A DNA stretch of 64,000 bases from the IMG/VR virus record IMGVR_UViG_3300038825_000529, positions 1 through 64,000 of that record, one strand, 5' to 3'. Made by a program: the position numbers and the translations under genes. A model generated the notes under the pieces. The model did no database searches, was not told the origin of the DNA, and worked only from the letters and a program-made list of their open reading frames with translations. This document shows positions 18,901 to 26,572 of this stretch, one piece after another; position 1 is the stretch's first letter; the number at the start of each line of letters is the position of its first letter. This DNA comes from a virus.

Positions 18901-19272
18901 AAAGAAGGGGTTATAGATTCAGGAACTGAATACGCAAGAAGATTTTTTATCCCACCGTTAACACAGTTTGGTAGACGAATGACAGCATTAGATAATTTAA
19001 TTGGTGAAAGAAATTTAAGATTTATGGGTAAAGTTATGTCTGATGAAAAATTATTTACTTCATACGTAGAGTTCTTGACGGGAAGAAAAACTTTAAATAA
19101 TTTTGTTAGAACATTAAATAGTTATGAGAGTATTTATTTAAGTGATATTGCAAATACTTTAGAATACTATGATACAGAAGAAAAACGAGTTAAGTCAGAT
19201 GATGAGGTTTCAAAAGTTCCAAATTTAAACCCATTAACGAACGAAGCTTTTTTACCTATTAGGAATTTATAA
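15985..19272 (+). CDS. Large internal virion / ejection protein
   Basis: 1095 residues, the longest gene in the window. Largely helical and charged. A hydrophobic Gly/Ala patch near residue 290-310 (FLAGGAAGARFTQRLIGAAN) could insert into membrane. No lysozyme or transglycosylase motif was found. T7-like and SU10-like phages place their longest ejection proteins in this position relative to the other internal proteins, so DNA ejection is the likely job. Stop and start overlap with both neighbours. Confidence 0.6.
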   Translation: MATVEPTLDELLARGVDSVSQTPLDANPNRTYGDILSPDELKVAAIKGIPYIRDRFIEAEGADVINKQITDFDEFVKPKLQTYNRAPFEYEDNDYFSGYARQLEDYNQNIDKLRERRQMMYVRGNYPESVQEPRPPFKPFGYDKAKELADLGWDPFNELDFPGIRNFRNQLARGAPPNVIFSDLNYAKENMDGGRFAESLPGKFIPADPSDPSKGSIYREEGKEDQIFDSPTVRPLDVLEFAQQEVPTIGTEVAFGLKGLKHFDAFLRKSDIKFLKDNPIARKFFDSVSSNVFLAGGAAGARFTQRLIGAANGAHNRSIEDMLDETGWTFLLAYGGNQTIDAFMNGLPKLYRAIMGKDLGAEQVASIKEAIERKRASKRGEKTATVSGRDEDITLLDIDEAVAQLSKDIGENLSYNPTLARASKEDVIADIEAMLIQGTNNPAYKKFYDEAMKGNEEVIQKLFSNLFDNLDPNVTGQTISRELLNLMGRKKKEFINNSEQSIQNLILQVDNIKTAGKDTPIFQKVLDEKAATDLYPRLTNRINEISRTYKDDINTVVDDALINSGIADLTFTSRPIRKQILNFKTVAEGKTGSLASPGKGQIRKLFKETFSDEGLERLTKYSEGDLTLPEINQLRIDINSIRSGIDPSKSPGDLKAFNLTKDLQDSIENQMYKTIRSNLPKKEAQDLVDLFDAQRMVYDTANKQVIKDMAKQEPEGVINYLLSTGSKNKPLVNTKANDFMNFLKETGSVPEIRGIQNGLINHIRKNFLDPSSGQPNVLAKNYKEFIEQNQATLEAVFGKELFEKGFPKTGKAFNENIIEPIEKLNRKYNLLEQKYGDANPFNIVSRILDSSPTAKMSGELIDDLDFLDDLLSMATPAEREILESQIKDGAKKYLATRMQTDGLFDPNKLNRLFNEGFAPAGMVGDDLSFKGVYRRLLGDETDSFFKNLEVIRDMAMREYGQLGSDSAARAAVKEGVIDSGTEYARRFFIPPLTQFGRRMTALDNLIGERNLRFMGKVMSDEKLFTSYVEFLTGRKTLNNFVRTLNSYESIYLSDIANTLEYYDTEEKRVKSDDEVSKVPNLNPLTNEAFLPIRNL

Positions 19273-20321
19273 TGGCAGTAAATAGATTTAATAACAATAT
19301 GTTCCAATTCGAAGATTTCGATATGTCAGGAATTATGAATCCTGAACTTGTTGATGTTATGGAAATGCGTAAAGAAGCGAATCTTGCTAGAGGTAACGCA
19401 ACAGATCAATATGAAGCTGACGTTGCTGATTTTAAAAATATACAAGCAACTGAAGCTGAACAAGGGATAGCGTCGTTACCTAATGCACCATCTATGCCAA
19501 ACATACCAACAGTACCTAATATTGATTATACAAACTTTAATCCAACATTATTTGATATACCTTTTACTCCACCCGATTTTAATTTTGAAGATATAGATTA
19601 TACAAATATTCCAGATATACCTGTAATACCTAATATACCAACATTCGTTGATAATCCATATACAGAAGTATTTGATACACCTACACCTGACCCAGACCCT
19701 GTAGTCAACCTTCCAGATTTAGGTGTTGTTAATTTTCCAGATTTTAATTTTGATATTCCTGAATTAGGTATTGTTAATGTAGATGATAATCTTTCTACTA
19801 TGCCTGTTACTGATGATATCATCGATGTTGATATTCCTGTATCAGATAGCCCCCTACCTGATTATCTTTTCGTTGATCCTGAAACGGGCGGAGATTATGT
19901 TTTAGTTCCAGGAGATCCTAATAACCCTGTTGTAATTAGAGATCCTGAAACAGGTGAATTACCTCCAGGATATAATGATGACGGACCTGTTTACCCTCCA
20001 GGAACAACACCACCAGAAGTTTATGTACCACCTCCTCCACCACCTGTACGTAGACCATACGAAACAGTTATCCCTTACGAAAGACCTTTAGATAATGTTT
20101 ATGCAGGATATACAAGACCGATGGATCCAAGTTTATTTGGTAGCACTCCAGGATTCGAAAATAGTCCGTTTAGACAACAACCGACAGGGATGAAAGGCGG
20201 AGGTCGAGTACCTATGGGGAATAATAATATGTTAAATAGCGGGCTATCAAGGTTGCCCTTAAATCAACAAAACGATACACTTACTCAAGTGTTCCAATCA
20301 GGCTTTAGACCACGGAGATAA
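19272..20321 (+). CDS. Pro-rich virion-like protein with PNIP-type repeats
   Basis: 349 residues. Residues about 75-190 carry irregular short repeats of Pro, Asn, Ile, Phe and Asp (SMPNIPTVPNIDY, IPDIPVIPNIP, LPDLGVVNFPDFNF). A Pro-rich hinge follows (PPPPPPVRRP), then MKGGGRVPMG near the end, like the GG motifs of its neighbours. Extended, probably fibrous or unstructured. Likely a virion component; function unknown. Confidence 0.6.
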   Translation: MAVNRFNNNMFQFEDFDMSGIMNPELVDVMEMRKEANLARGNATDQYEADVADFKNIQATEAEQGIASLPNAPSMPNIPTVPNIDYTNFNPTLFDIPFTPPDFNFEDIDYTNIPDIPVIPNIPTFVDNPYTEVFDTPTPDPDPVVNLPDLGVVNFPDFNFDIPELGIVNVDDNLSTMPVTDDIIDVDIPVSDSPLPDYLFVDPETGGDYVLVPGDPNNPVVIRDPETGELPPGYNDDGPVYPPGTTPPEVYVPPPPPPVRRPYETVIPYERPLDNVYAGYTRPMDPSLFGSTPGFENSPFRQQPTGMKGGGRVPMGNNNMLNSGLSRLPLNQQNDTLTQVFQSGFRPRR

Positions 20322-20322
20322 A

Positions 20323-21027
20323 ATGGCAAACGGAATAGAAGACTTAATGAATATACGAACAACAGGTGGCACACAAAACGTTCCTCCTAGACCTCCTATG
20401 CAAGGTGGGTTAGCTTCTATGGGAGCAGGACAACCAACAATGCCTCCTGTGGTAGACGATCAAATGTCAATGCCTCCGATGGGCGGACAAGAAATGCCTT
20501 CTGAACAACCTCAAGAACAAGGAATGTCTATTGAACAAGATGCAGCAATGTTAGCCGAAGCAACAATCGGTAGAACAGGTGGTGATCCTCAAGCAGCAGT
20601 CGCTATTTTAGATACAGCTAAAGCCATGTTGATGCAAGGTGGTCAAGAAGAACCTATGATGATGGCAGGTGGTGGTGCATTAAATCCAGGATTACAAGCC
20701 TTACAAAAAACAAACCCTGAAGTCGTTGATAAAATTTTAAAAAGAGAAATGGGTGGACCGTTATATGCTGAAGAAGGTATGCCTTTAACAGATACTGAAA
20801 CGATGAAACAAATGATTATGAATAGTATTAGAGAAAACCCTGTACTAAATAGTGAAGGAGCTTATAATATTACAAGTCCTATGGGGCAAAATGTAAGAAC
20901 AGCTGTATCTCAGTTAAGTAATGATGTTTTAGGTAGAGATGTTTCTGATAACCGTTCTGATGTTTCTAAAGATGAGTTAAGAGGAATTTACGGTAAGTCG
21001 CGTATTTTTAATATGCAGAAAAACTAA
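20323..21027 (+). CDS. Met/Gln/Gly-rich virion-like protein
   Basis: 234 residues. The N-terminal half is Met/Pro/Gly/Gln-rich. MMMAGGGALNPGLQAL and REMGGPLYAEEG echo GGPLY of the 12249 gene. The C-terminal 70 residues look folded. Last gene of the structural block; its TAA (21025-21027) overlaps the stop of the opposite-strand helicase gene. Confidence 0.55.
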   Translation: MANGIEDLMNIRTTGGTQNVPPRPPMQGGLASMGAGQPTMPPVVDDQMSMPPMGGQEMPSEQPQEQGMSIEQDAAMLAEATIGRTGGDPQAAVAILDTAKAMLMQGGQEEPMMMAGGGALNPGLQALQKTNPEVVDKILKREMGGPLYAEEGMPLTDTETMKQMIMNSIRENPVLNSEGAYNITSPMGQNVRTAVSQLSNDVLGRDVSDNRSDVSKDELRGIYGKSRIFNMQKN

Positions 21028-22466
21028 TCGATCCAGTCTTTCCACTTTTCATCACCTAGTACTTCTTGTGCTAGGTCAAGTTTATTTCTAAGAGCTTTTA
21101 CGATCTTTTCATCAACCGTGCCTTTAGCAACTAAATCAATATAGGTAACTTTATTTGTTTGACCTATACGATGAGCCCTATCTTCTGATTGTAAACGTTT
21201 TTCTAAATCGTAATTATTAGAATAATAAATCACGGTACTTGCTTCGGTCAGCGTAATACCATAACCACCTGTTTGTACATTACTAATTAAATAAGTAAGG
21301 GGTGAGTCAGGATCTTGAAATGATTTAATGATTTGTTGTCTATCTTCATCTAACGTTTCACCGTAGTAAGTTGCTACTGCTTCTGTACCCACGGTATCTT
21401 GTAATGTTTTTAAGATACGTTTGATATCGTATTGATAATTAGCCCATATAATAACTTTACCTTGAGTTTCTGCTAATACATCTAATAAACTATCTAAACG
21501 ATTGCTTTTAATTTCTACTTCATCGCCTTGATCGTGTTTAACAAAACCACAAACAACTTGGTGTAGTCTAAGAATCTGTGTTAGAACAGAAGTAACACTT
21601 ACTAATTCACTAGATTCTAATTGTGCGATAGCATAATCTTTTAATTGTTTATAAACTTTCTTTTGTTCAGGCGTTAGTTCAACTTCTCTGCGTTGATATA
21701 CTTTATCGGGCAAGTCTAAACATTCTTTCTTTAGCACTCTGTAAGAGAACTCATTTACATTTTCTGTGAGTTCTTCTAAGTTTTGATAACCGACCACCTG
21801 TCTAAAAGTTCGTTGTCCCATACTTCTATTAATAACTTTTGCATACCTGTTTTGAAATGAATAGAACGATGAGTAACCTAATAACTGTGTAGATAGGAAT
21901 GCACTTTGGCTATATAAATCCAACGGTGATTGCGTTACGGGAAAGCCTGTAAGGATTCTACGGTACTTAGTATTGAGAGCTAACTTTAATAAGTTCTTAG
22001 TTCGTTGTGCTTTAGGGTTCTTAATAGTCGTAGATTCATCGACCGCGATCAGTGCGTTGTGAGCGAGTATAAACTTCTCAACAAAAGCTACACCTTTCTT
22101 CGTACTAAAAGCTTCGACATTAATAATTAATATTTTAAGTTCAGGCGAAACTTCGAACAACTTCATTAGTTCTGCTTTTTGTTTTACCGTAGGTGCGGGA
22201 TTCCATACACCAACTTCTCGTTCTACGTGGTCAGGCATATGAGCAGGTATTTCTTTTCCAGACCAGTTCCGATAGACCCCTTTGGGTGCTACGATGATAG
22301 CCGCGTTTATCCCACCTTTATCATATAAAAGTGCGATATTGTCTATAAGTACTTTAGATTTACCTGTACCCATTTCCATAAAATAAGCATATTCACGCTT
22401 ATTCCATGATCTTTTTAATGCCTCAAGCTGATGCTCATAGGGCTTGGTTTTAAACTTATACTGCAT
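21024..22466 (-). CDS. SNF2-type DEAD/H helicase (SF2)
   Basis: 480 residues, the only convincing minus-strand gene. Walker A is MGTGKS at 32-37. Motif II is DEST at 143-146 instead of DEAH. Motif III region is ILTGFPVTQSPLDLYSQ. The C-terminal helicase half has RLQSEDRAHRIGQTNKVTYI, the SNF2 motif VI. It should be an ATP-driven DNA translocase, acting in replication or recombination. It is read from a promoter inside 22490-22517 and meets the plus-strand virion operon tail to tail with overlapping stop codons. Confidence 0.9.
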   Translation of the reverse strand: MQYKFKTKPYEHQLEALKRSWNKREYAYFMEMGTGKSKVLIDNIALLYDKGGINAAIIVAPKGVYRNWSGKEIPAHMPDHVEREVGVWNPAPTVKQKAELMKLFEVSPELKILIINVEAFSTKKGVAFVEKFILAHNALIAVDESTTIKNPKAQRTKNLLKLALNTKYRRILTGFPVTQSPLDLYSQSAFLSTQLLGYSSFYSFQNRYAKVINRSMGQRTFRQVVGYQNLEELTENVNEFSYRVLKKECLDLPDKVYQRREVELTPEQKKVYKQLKDYAIAQLESSELVSVTSVLTQILRLHQVVCGFVKHDQGDEVEIKSNRLDSLLDVLAETQGKVIIWANYQYDIKRILKTLQDTVGTEAVATYYGETLDEDRQQIIKSFQDPDSPLTYLISNVQTGGYGITLTEASTVIYYSNNYDLEKRLQSEDRAHRIGQTNKVTYIDLVAKGTVDEKIVKALRNKLDLAQEVLGDEKWKDWID

Positions 22467-22489
22467 ATTCTTTCTAATTTCTAGTTCCC

Positions 22490-22517
22490 ATTATATATTA
22501 CAATTTACTTATAAAAA
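22490..22517 (-). promoter_or_regulatory. Promoter for the minus-strand helicase
   Basis: On the minus strand TTTTTA (22517-22512), 16 bases, TATAAT (22495-22490), followed by a 20-odd base leader with an AGAAAGAAT ribosome site. The upstream sequence GGGGCTTTTTAT resembles the GCTTTACTTT class. It lies 15 bases from the inverted 19-mer at 22532. Confidence 0.55.
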
Positions 22518-22531
22518 GCCCCAAACTAAAA

Positions 22532-22691
22532 AGTTTTCTCATGCCCTCTAATAGAATTAGTAGTTTCTAATAGATTGAATCGTACAATCTAATAGACTGT
22601 AACACTCTTAAACACTGGCTTTGTTTAAAAATCTATTAGATTATTACCGATATTAGTAGTTTTCGAAAAGTTTTTCCTATAAACTTTTTTA
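22532..22691. repeat. Inverted regulatory/origin element, copy A
   Basis: Begins with AGTTTTCTCATGCCCTCTA (22532-22550), whose exact reverse complement is at 44496-44514. Then TAGTTTCTAATAGA, four CTAATAGA/TCTATTAG octamers (22548, 22567, 22589, inverted at 22632), GATATTAGTA and AAAAGTTTTT blocks occur in the same order as in copy B (44345-44514, read on the other strand). The intergenic space 22467-22779 holds no gene; this element and two divergent promoters fill it. Likely an operator cluster or replication origin. Confidence 0.75.
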
Positions 22692-22719
22692 TTCTTAAAA
22701 CTACTATATAACTAATAGC

Positions 22720-22748
22720 TTTACTTTGTCGGTATTGCTAGATATTAT
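22720..22748 (+). promoter_or_regulatory. Early promoter, GCTTTACTTT class
   Basis: TTTACT (22720-22725), 17 bases, TATTAT (22743-22748). Preceded by CTAATAG at 22712. Drives the first early operon, whose GTG start at 22780 has AAAGGAG upstream. Confidence 0.65.
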
Positions 22749-22779
22749 TTAAGTTCTAGAAATAAGAAAGGAGAAAAAA

Positions 22780-23106
22780 GTGACAGTATATGTCGTACAG
22801 GAGATTCCAGGACGCAACATTGCCTCGGCTAGAAGCTATGGTGATTTTCAAGTTCTGTTACCCTCTAACACACAAATTATGTTAAGTGCTGCTCCCTCTG
22901 TTCGTAGGATGAAAAAACTCTTACAGGACTTCAAAGAAGGAGATTACTTATTATTAATAGGCGATCCTGCCGCCATTGGCGTAGCGTGTTCTATCGCTGC
23001 ATTTTATAACCGAGGTAGATATAGTATATTAAAGTGGGATCGACAGGAAAGTTTATACTATCCTGTTGATATCGATCTACATCAGAAAGGAGAAATAGAT
23101 GAATAA
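22780..23106 (+). CDS. Hypothetical early protein (GTG start)
   Basis: 108 residues from GTG 22780, preceded by AAAGGAGAAAA. Contains a Rossmann-like stretch (GDYLLLIGDPAAIGVACSIA). It overlaps the next gene by eight bases. First gene of the replication operon. A common phage small protein that I cannot assign. Confidence 0.65.
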   Translation: MTVYVVQEIPGRNIASARSYGDFQVLLPSNTQIMLSAAPSVRRMKKLLQDFKEGDYLLLIGDPAAIGVACSIAAFYNRGRYSILKWDRQESLYYPVDIDLHQKGEIDE

Positions 23107-23671
23107 ACCAACTTTTGAGGACTTAGTCGGTACGGAATCCGTTGAAGAATGGACGAATGAAGTATCTGACGGAGAACTTAATATTGTTTCTAACTTAGCT
23201 AAGAAACAACTTCAACTAGCTAGGCAAGTAGCCACGTTAGAAGAAGATCTCAAAGCTAAGAAAGAAGAACTTCGTTTAACTTCGGAGCAAGAACTACCTG
23301 ATGCGATGCAAGCAGCAGGTCTTAATCAAATAGTACTTAGTACTGGAGAGAAAATCTCTATTAATGAGTTCTATAACGCTCACATATCGAAGGCAAACCA
23401 AGAAGTAGCATATCAGTGGTTAGTAGAAAACGGTCACGAAGGACTTATAAAGAACGAGGTTCTTTTAAAGTTCGGACGTGAGGAAAGCACAGTCGTAGAC
23501 GAAACTGTTTCGGCTCTGCAATCTAGAGGTCTATCACCAGAAGTGCGACAGAGTGTTCATCCGAGTACATTAAAAGCTTTTGTAAAAGAGCAGTTTACTT
23601 CGGGTAACGATATACCAACCGAACCATTTGGTATCTATATAGGTACTAAAGCAACCATTAAAAAGGATTAA
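23099..23671 (+). CDS. Hypothetical early protein with coiled coil
   Basis: 190 residues. A coiled coil at about 35-65 (KKQLQLARQVATLEEDLKAK) is followed by an alpha/beta C-terminal domain (GEKISINEFYNAHI, GHEGLIKNEVLLKFG). Lies between the first early gene and the SSB-like gene. No catalytic motif. Possibly a recombination or replication accessory protein, from context only. Confidence 0.6.
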   Translation: MNKPTFEDLVGTESVEEWTNEVSDGELNIVSNLAKKQLQLARQVATLEEDLKAKKEELRLTSEQELPDAMQAAGLNQIVLSTGEKISINEFYNAHISKANQEVAYQWLVENGHEGLIKNEVLLKFGREESTVVDETVSALQSRGLSPEVRQSVHPSTLKAFVKEQFTSGNDIPTEPFGIYIGTKATIKKD

Positions 23672-23673
23672 TT

Positions 23674-24459
23674 ATGACAGATAAAAAAGATATAGCTGAA
23701 ACATCTAATACCGCTATCAGCACTTTTGACGATACTTTATTGTCAGGCGGTACAGGACTAGAAGAAACAACTACAGAGGATTTTGCGATCCCCTTTATAA
23801 GAGTTCTTCAACCCATGTCACCACAACTACAAAAACAACATGGTAGTTATGTACAAGGTGCGAGTGCGGGTGATCTGTATAACACCGTTACAGGTGAAGC
23901 CCACGACGGAGAAAAAGGAATATTAATTGTTCCGTGTGCTTATAACAAAAAGTACATCGAATGGATTCCTAGAGAGAAAGGTGGTGGTTTAGTGAACGCT
24001 AACCATGACATTTCTATCTTATCTAAATGTACTAAAGATCCTGAAACTAGACGGTCATATACGCCAGACGGTAACGAGATTGTAGAAACTGCACAGTTTT
24101 TCGTTTTAGTATTAGAAGGTGGTTCTCCACAACAGGCTGTAGTAACGTTTACTTCTACACAATTAGGTGTAGCTAGAAAATGGTTAACGATGTTAAGAAT
24201 GGCTAGAGTAGAAAACAGTAAAGGTGAGTCTGTAGAAGCACCAATGTTTGCTTATACTTATAGACTTACTACAACCACACAGTCTAACGATAAAGGTAGT
24301 TGGAACGGATATTCTGTTAACCAAGAAGGTGCTACAGAGATGCCTATTGCAATGATGGCTAAAGACTTTATGTCTGCGGCAAGAGCAGGAGACGTTCAAG
24401 TTAAAGAGGAACATCAAAGAGATGACGTAAAAGATACTACGTTTGACGACGCAATCTAA
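23674..24459 (+). CDS. Putative single-stranded DNA-binding protein
   Basis: 261 residues. A beta-rich central part (GEKGILIVPCAYNKKYIEWI, AQFFVLVLEGG) precedes a strongly acidic tail (REDDVKDT-type, ending FDDAI). An acidic C-terminus with a hydrophobic end is typical of SSBs that recruit replication partners, as in T7 gp2.5. It lies directly before the primase with an AAGGAGG site between them. Function inferred from shape and neighbours. Confidence 0.55.
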   Translation: MTDKKDIAETSNTAISTFDDTLLSGGTGLEETTTEDFAIPFIRVLQPMSPQLQKQHGSYVQGASAGDLYNTVTGEAHDGEKGILIVPCAYNKKYIEWIPREKGGGLVNANHDISILSKCTKDPETRRSYTPDGNEIVETAQFFVLVLEGGSPQQAVVTFTSTQLGVARKWLTMLRMARVENSKGESVEAPMFAYTYRLTTTTQSNDKGSWNGYSVNQEGATEMPIAMMAKDFMSAARAGDVQVKEEHQRDDVKDTTFDDAI

Positions 24460-24473
24460 CAAGGAGGGGTTTT

Positions 24474-25997
24474 ATGTCGTTAGCAGAGAAATTTGCTACA
24501 CGCTATGCTGGATTGCGGAAAGCTTACGGTACGTTTACCGCAAGTGATGAAACTCGAGAGGATGGCAAGGCAAGTGGTAAAAACATCACCATATCTAAGG
24601 AGTTATCTGATAAAGATCTTCTGAAACTGTGGGATGACCACTTGTCAGGTCGTCAAAGCGTAGGGATTGTAGCGATAGATGAAAACAATAGCTGTGTATG
24701 GGGAGCGATCGATGTTGATGAGTATCAACTAGATTTAAAAGACCTCTCTAAGAAACTAGCTAAACAAGAACTACCTCTAATACTTTGTCGAAGTAAAAGC
24801 GGAGGAGCACATATTTATATCTTCCTACAAGAACCTGTTGCGGCTTCGATGCTACAACGAAAACTTAGACAATTAGCCGCGGCAATCGGCTACGGTCAAG
24901 CAGAGATATTTCCTAAACAAACACAACTATTATTAGAACGTGGTGATAGAGGTAGCACGTTAAATATGCCTTACTTCGGAGGAGAGAACTCAACACGTTA
25001 TGCTTACGGTAGAGACGGTGGAGCATTAACTCCAGAAGAGTTTCTTAACTTCGCATCTGAACTAGCCTTAACTGCAAACCAGTTAGAAAAATTAGAAGCC
25101 AGTCCATTAAACGAAGCTATTGATTGGTTAGATCAATCACCCCCATGTATACAACATTTAATCGTACAGGGGTTTCCTAAAGGTACGCGTAATTCAGGAT
25201 TATTTAATGTAGGAGTATTTCTTAGAAAGAAATTTCCTGACGATTGGGAAAAAAGATTAGAGGATGTAAATATAAAATATATGCAACCACCATTAGGAGC
25301 ACAAGAAGTGTTGACCGTCGGTAAGCAAGTACAACGTAAAGATTACTTTTATAAATGTAATGATCAGCCAATAGCTAGTCATTGTAATAGTCCGCTATGT
25401 CGAACACGTAAATATGGGATTGGTGCTAATGGTGGTACACCGTTATTTAGTAATTTAACTAAACAAGATAGTGAACCACCGATTTGGTTCCTGGATGTAG
25501 AAGGCGGCAGGTTAGAATTAGAGACAGATGACTTACTAAATCAAAACAGATTTCAAAGAAAGTGTATGGATGCTCTAAATAAGATACCTCAGAAGGTTAA
25601 GGAAAACGTCTGGAGACAGATCATCCAGCAGCTCCTAGACGCGTTAACCGTGGTCGAAGTTCCTAAAGAAAGTTCCACAGAAGGGCACTTTTTAGAACTA
25701 TTAGAGAATTTTTGTACAGAACGACCTGCGAGAGAACGTGATGAGCTTTTATTACATAAACCATGGACGGATAATGGTAAAACCTATTTTCGACTTGGTG
25801 ATTTAATGGAATATTTACATCGACATAACTTTAAAGACTATCAAAGAAATAATTTAACATCTAAACTAAAACAACTACATGGAGAACCACACTTTTTTAA
25901 TATCAAGGGTCGAGGAGTAAACGTTTGGTATATAGAAGAATTTAAAGCTCAAGACGAACCACATGATTTACCAGAATTTAACGATAACTTATTATGA
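24474..25997 (+). CDS. AEP (archaeo-eukaryotic) primase, TOTE-type
   Basis: 507 residues. Primase motif I is AIDVDEY (Asp80, Asp82) and motif II is SGGAHIYIF (109-117); the third acidic motif may be EIFPK. The order and spacing match AEP primases of the TOTE family. A Cys cluster near 295-312 (YKCNDQ, SHCNSPLC) suggests a zinc or Fe-S site as in PriCT-type regions. The C-terminal 70 residues look like a winged helix (FRLGDLMEYLHRH). It should make RNA or DNA primers. Strong AAGGAGG before ATG. Confidence 0.8.
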   Translation: MSLAEKFATRYAGLRKAYGTFTASDETREDGKASGKNITISKELSDKDLLKLWDDHLSGRQSVGIVAIDENNSCVWGAIDVDEYQLDLKDLSKKLAKQELPLILCRSKSGGAHIYIFLQEPVAASMLQRKLRQLAAAIGYGQAEIFPKQTQLLLERGDRGSTLNMPYFGGENSTRYAYGRDGGALTPEEFLNFASELALTANQLEKLEASPLNEAIDWLDQSPPCIQHLIVQGFPKGTRNSGLFNVGVFLRKKFPDDWEKRLEDVNIKYMQPPLGAQEVLTVGKQVQRKDYFYKCNDQPIASHCNSPLCRTRKYGIGANGGTPLFSNLTKQDSEPPIWFLDVEGGRLELETDDLLNQNRFQRKCMDALNKIPQKVKENVWRQIIQQLLDALTVVEVPKESSTEGHFLELLENFCTERPARERDELLLHKPWTDNGKTYFRLGDLMEYLHRHNFKDYQRNNLTSKLKQLHGEPHFFNIKGRGVNVWYIEEFKAQDEPHDLPEFNDNLL

Positions 25998-26572
25998 TTA
26001 AACATATCAAACATATATTTGCAGAGTTTGAGCACGGAATAGATAAGTGGGACGATCCTCGTGAACGTATGTTCGAAGGCACGATGGTTAAAGGTCGACC
26101 GACTCGTGGGTTTGGTGATTCAACTTTTAATTATGCAGGTAAGTTATATGAACCTGAACCATGGACTCATAAAATGCAATTAATCAAGGTTGCGGCAGAA
26201 GATGTAGCTTCCAGAGTTTTCGATAAAGAAATCAAATTTACTTTTTGTTTATGTGGTTTTTATCCTGATGATAAAGGTATACCACACCACAGCGATACTG
26301 TACCTACTCTTGATGACGTGGTTGTTTCTTTAAGTTTTGGTGCACCTAGAGTTTTTGCTTGGAGAACTTATCAAAATAATATAAAACGACATACAAATAC
26401 CAGTGATGTAGATTTTAAGGAAAATTTTATAAAAGATGAGAAGTTATATCTTCTTGATCACGGTGATGTAATTATGTTCGATGGATACTCACAGATGAAA
26501 GCTACTCATGCTGTTCCTGATTTAGTAGGAGCAGAAGAAAGAGTTAATTTAACTTTTAGAAGTGGTTTATGA
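25994..26572 (+). CDS. AlkB-like 2-oxoglutarate/Fe(II) dioxygenase
   Basis: 192 residues. HHSDTVP gives the HxD iron ligands (His99, Asp101). ATHAVP gives the distal His172, and ERVNLTFR gives the 2OG-binding Arg (183 or 189). The N-terminal STFNYAGK matches the AlkB nucleotide-recognition lid. AlkB enzymes oxidatively remove alkyl groups from bases; a role in tailoring modified bases is also possible here because hypermodification genes follow 3 kb downstream. Overlaps both neighbours by four bases. Confidence 0.85.
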   Translation: MIKHIKHIFAEFEHGIDKWDDPRERMFEGTMVKGRPTRGFGDSTFNYAGKLYEPEPWTHKMQLIKVAAEDVASRVFDKEIKFTFCLCGFYPDDKGIPHHSDTVPTLDDVVVSLSFGAPRVFAWRTYQNNIKRHTNTSDVDFKENFIKDEKLYLLDHGDVIMFDGYSQMKATHAVPDLVGAEERVNLTFRSGL

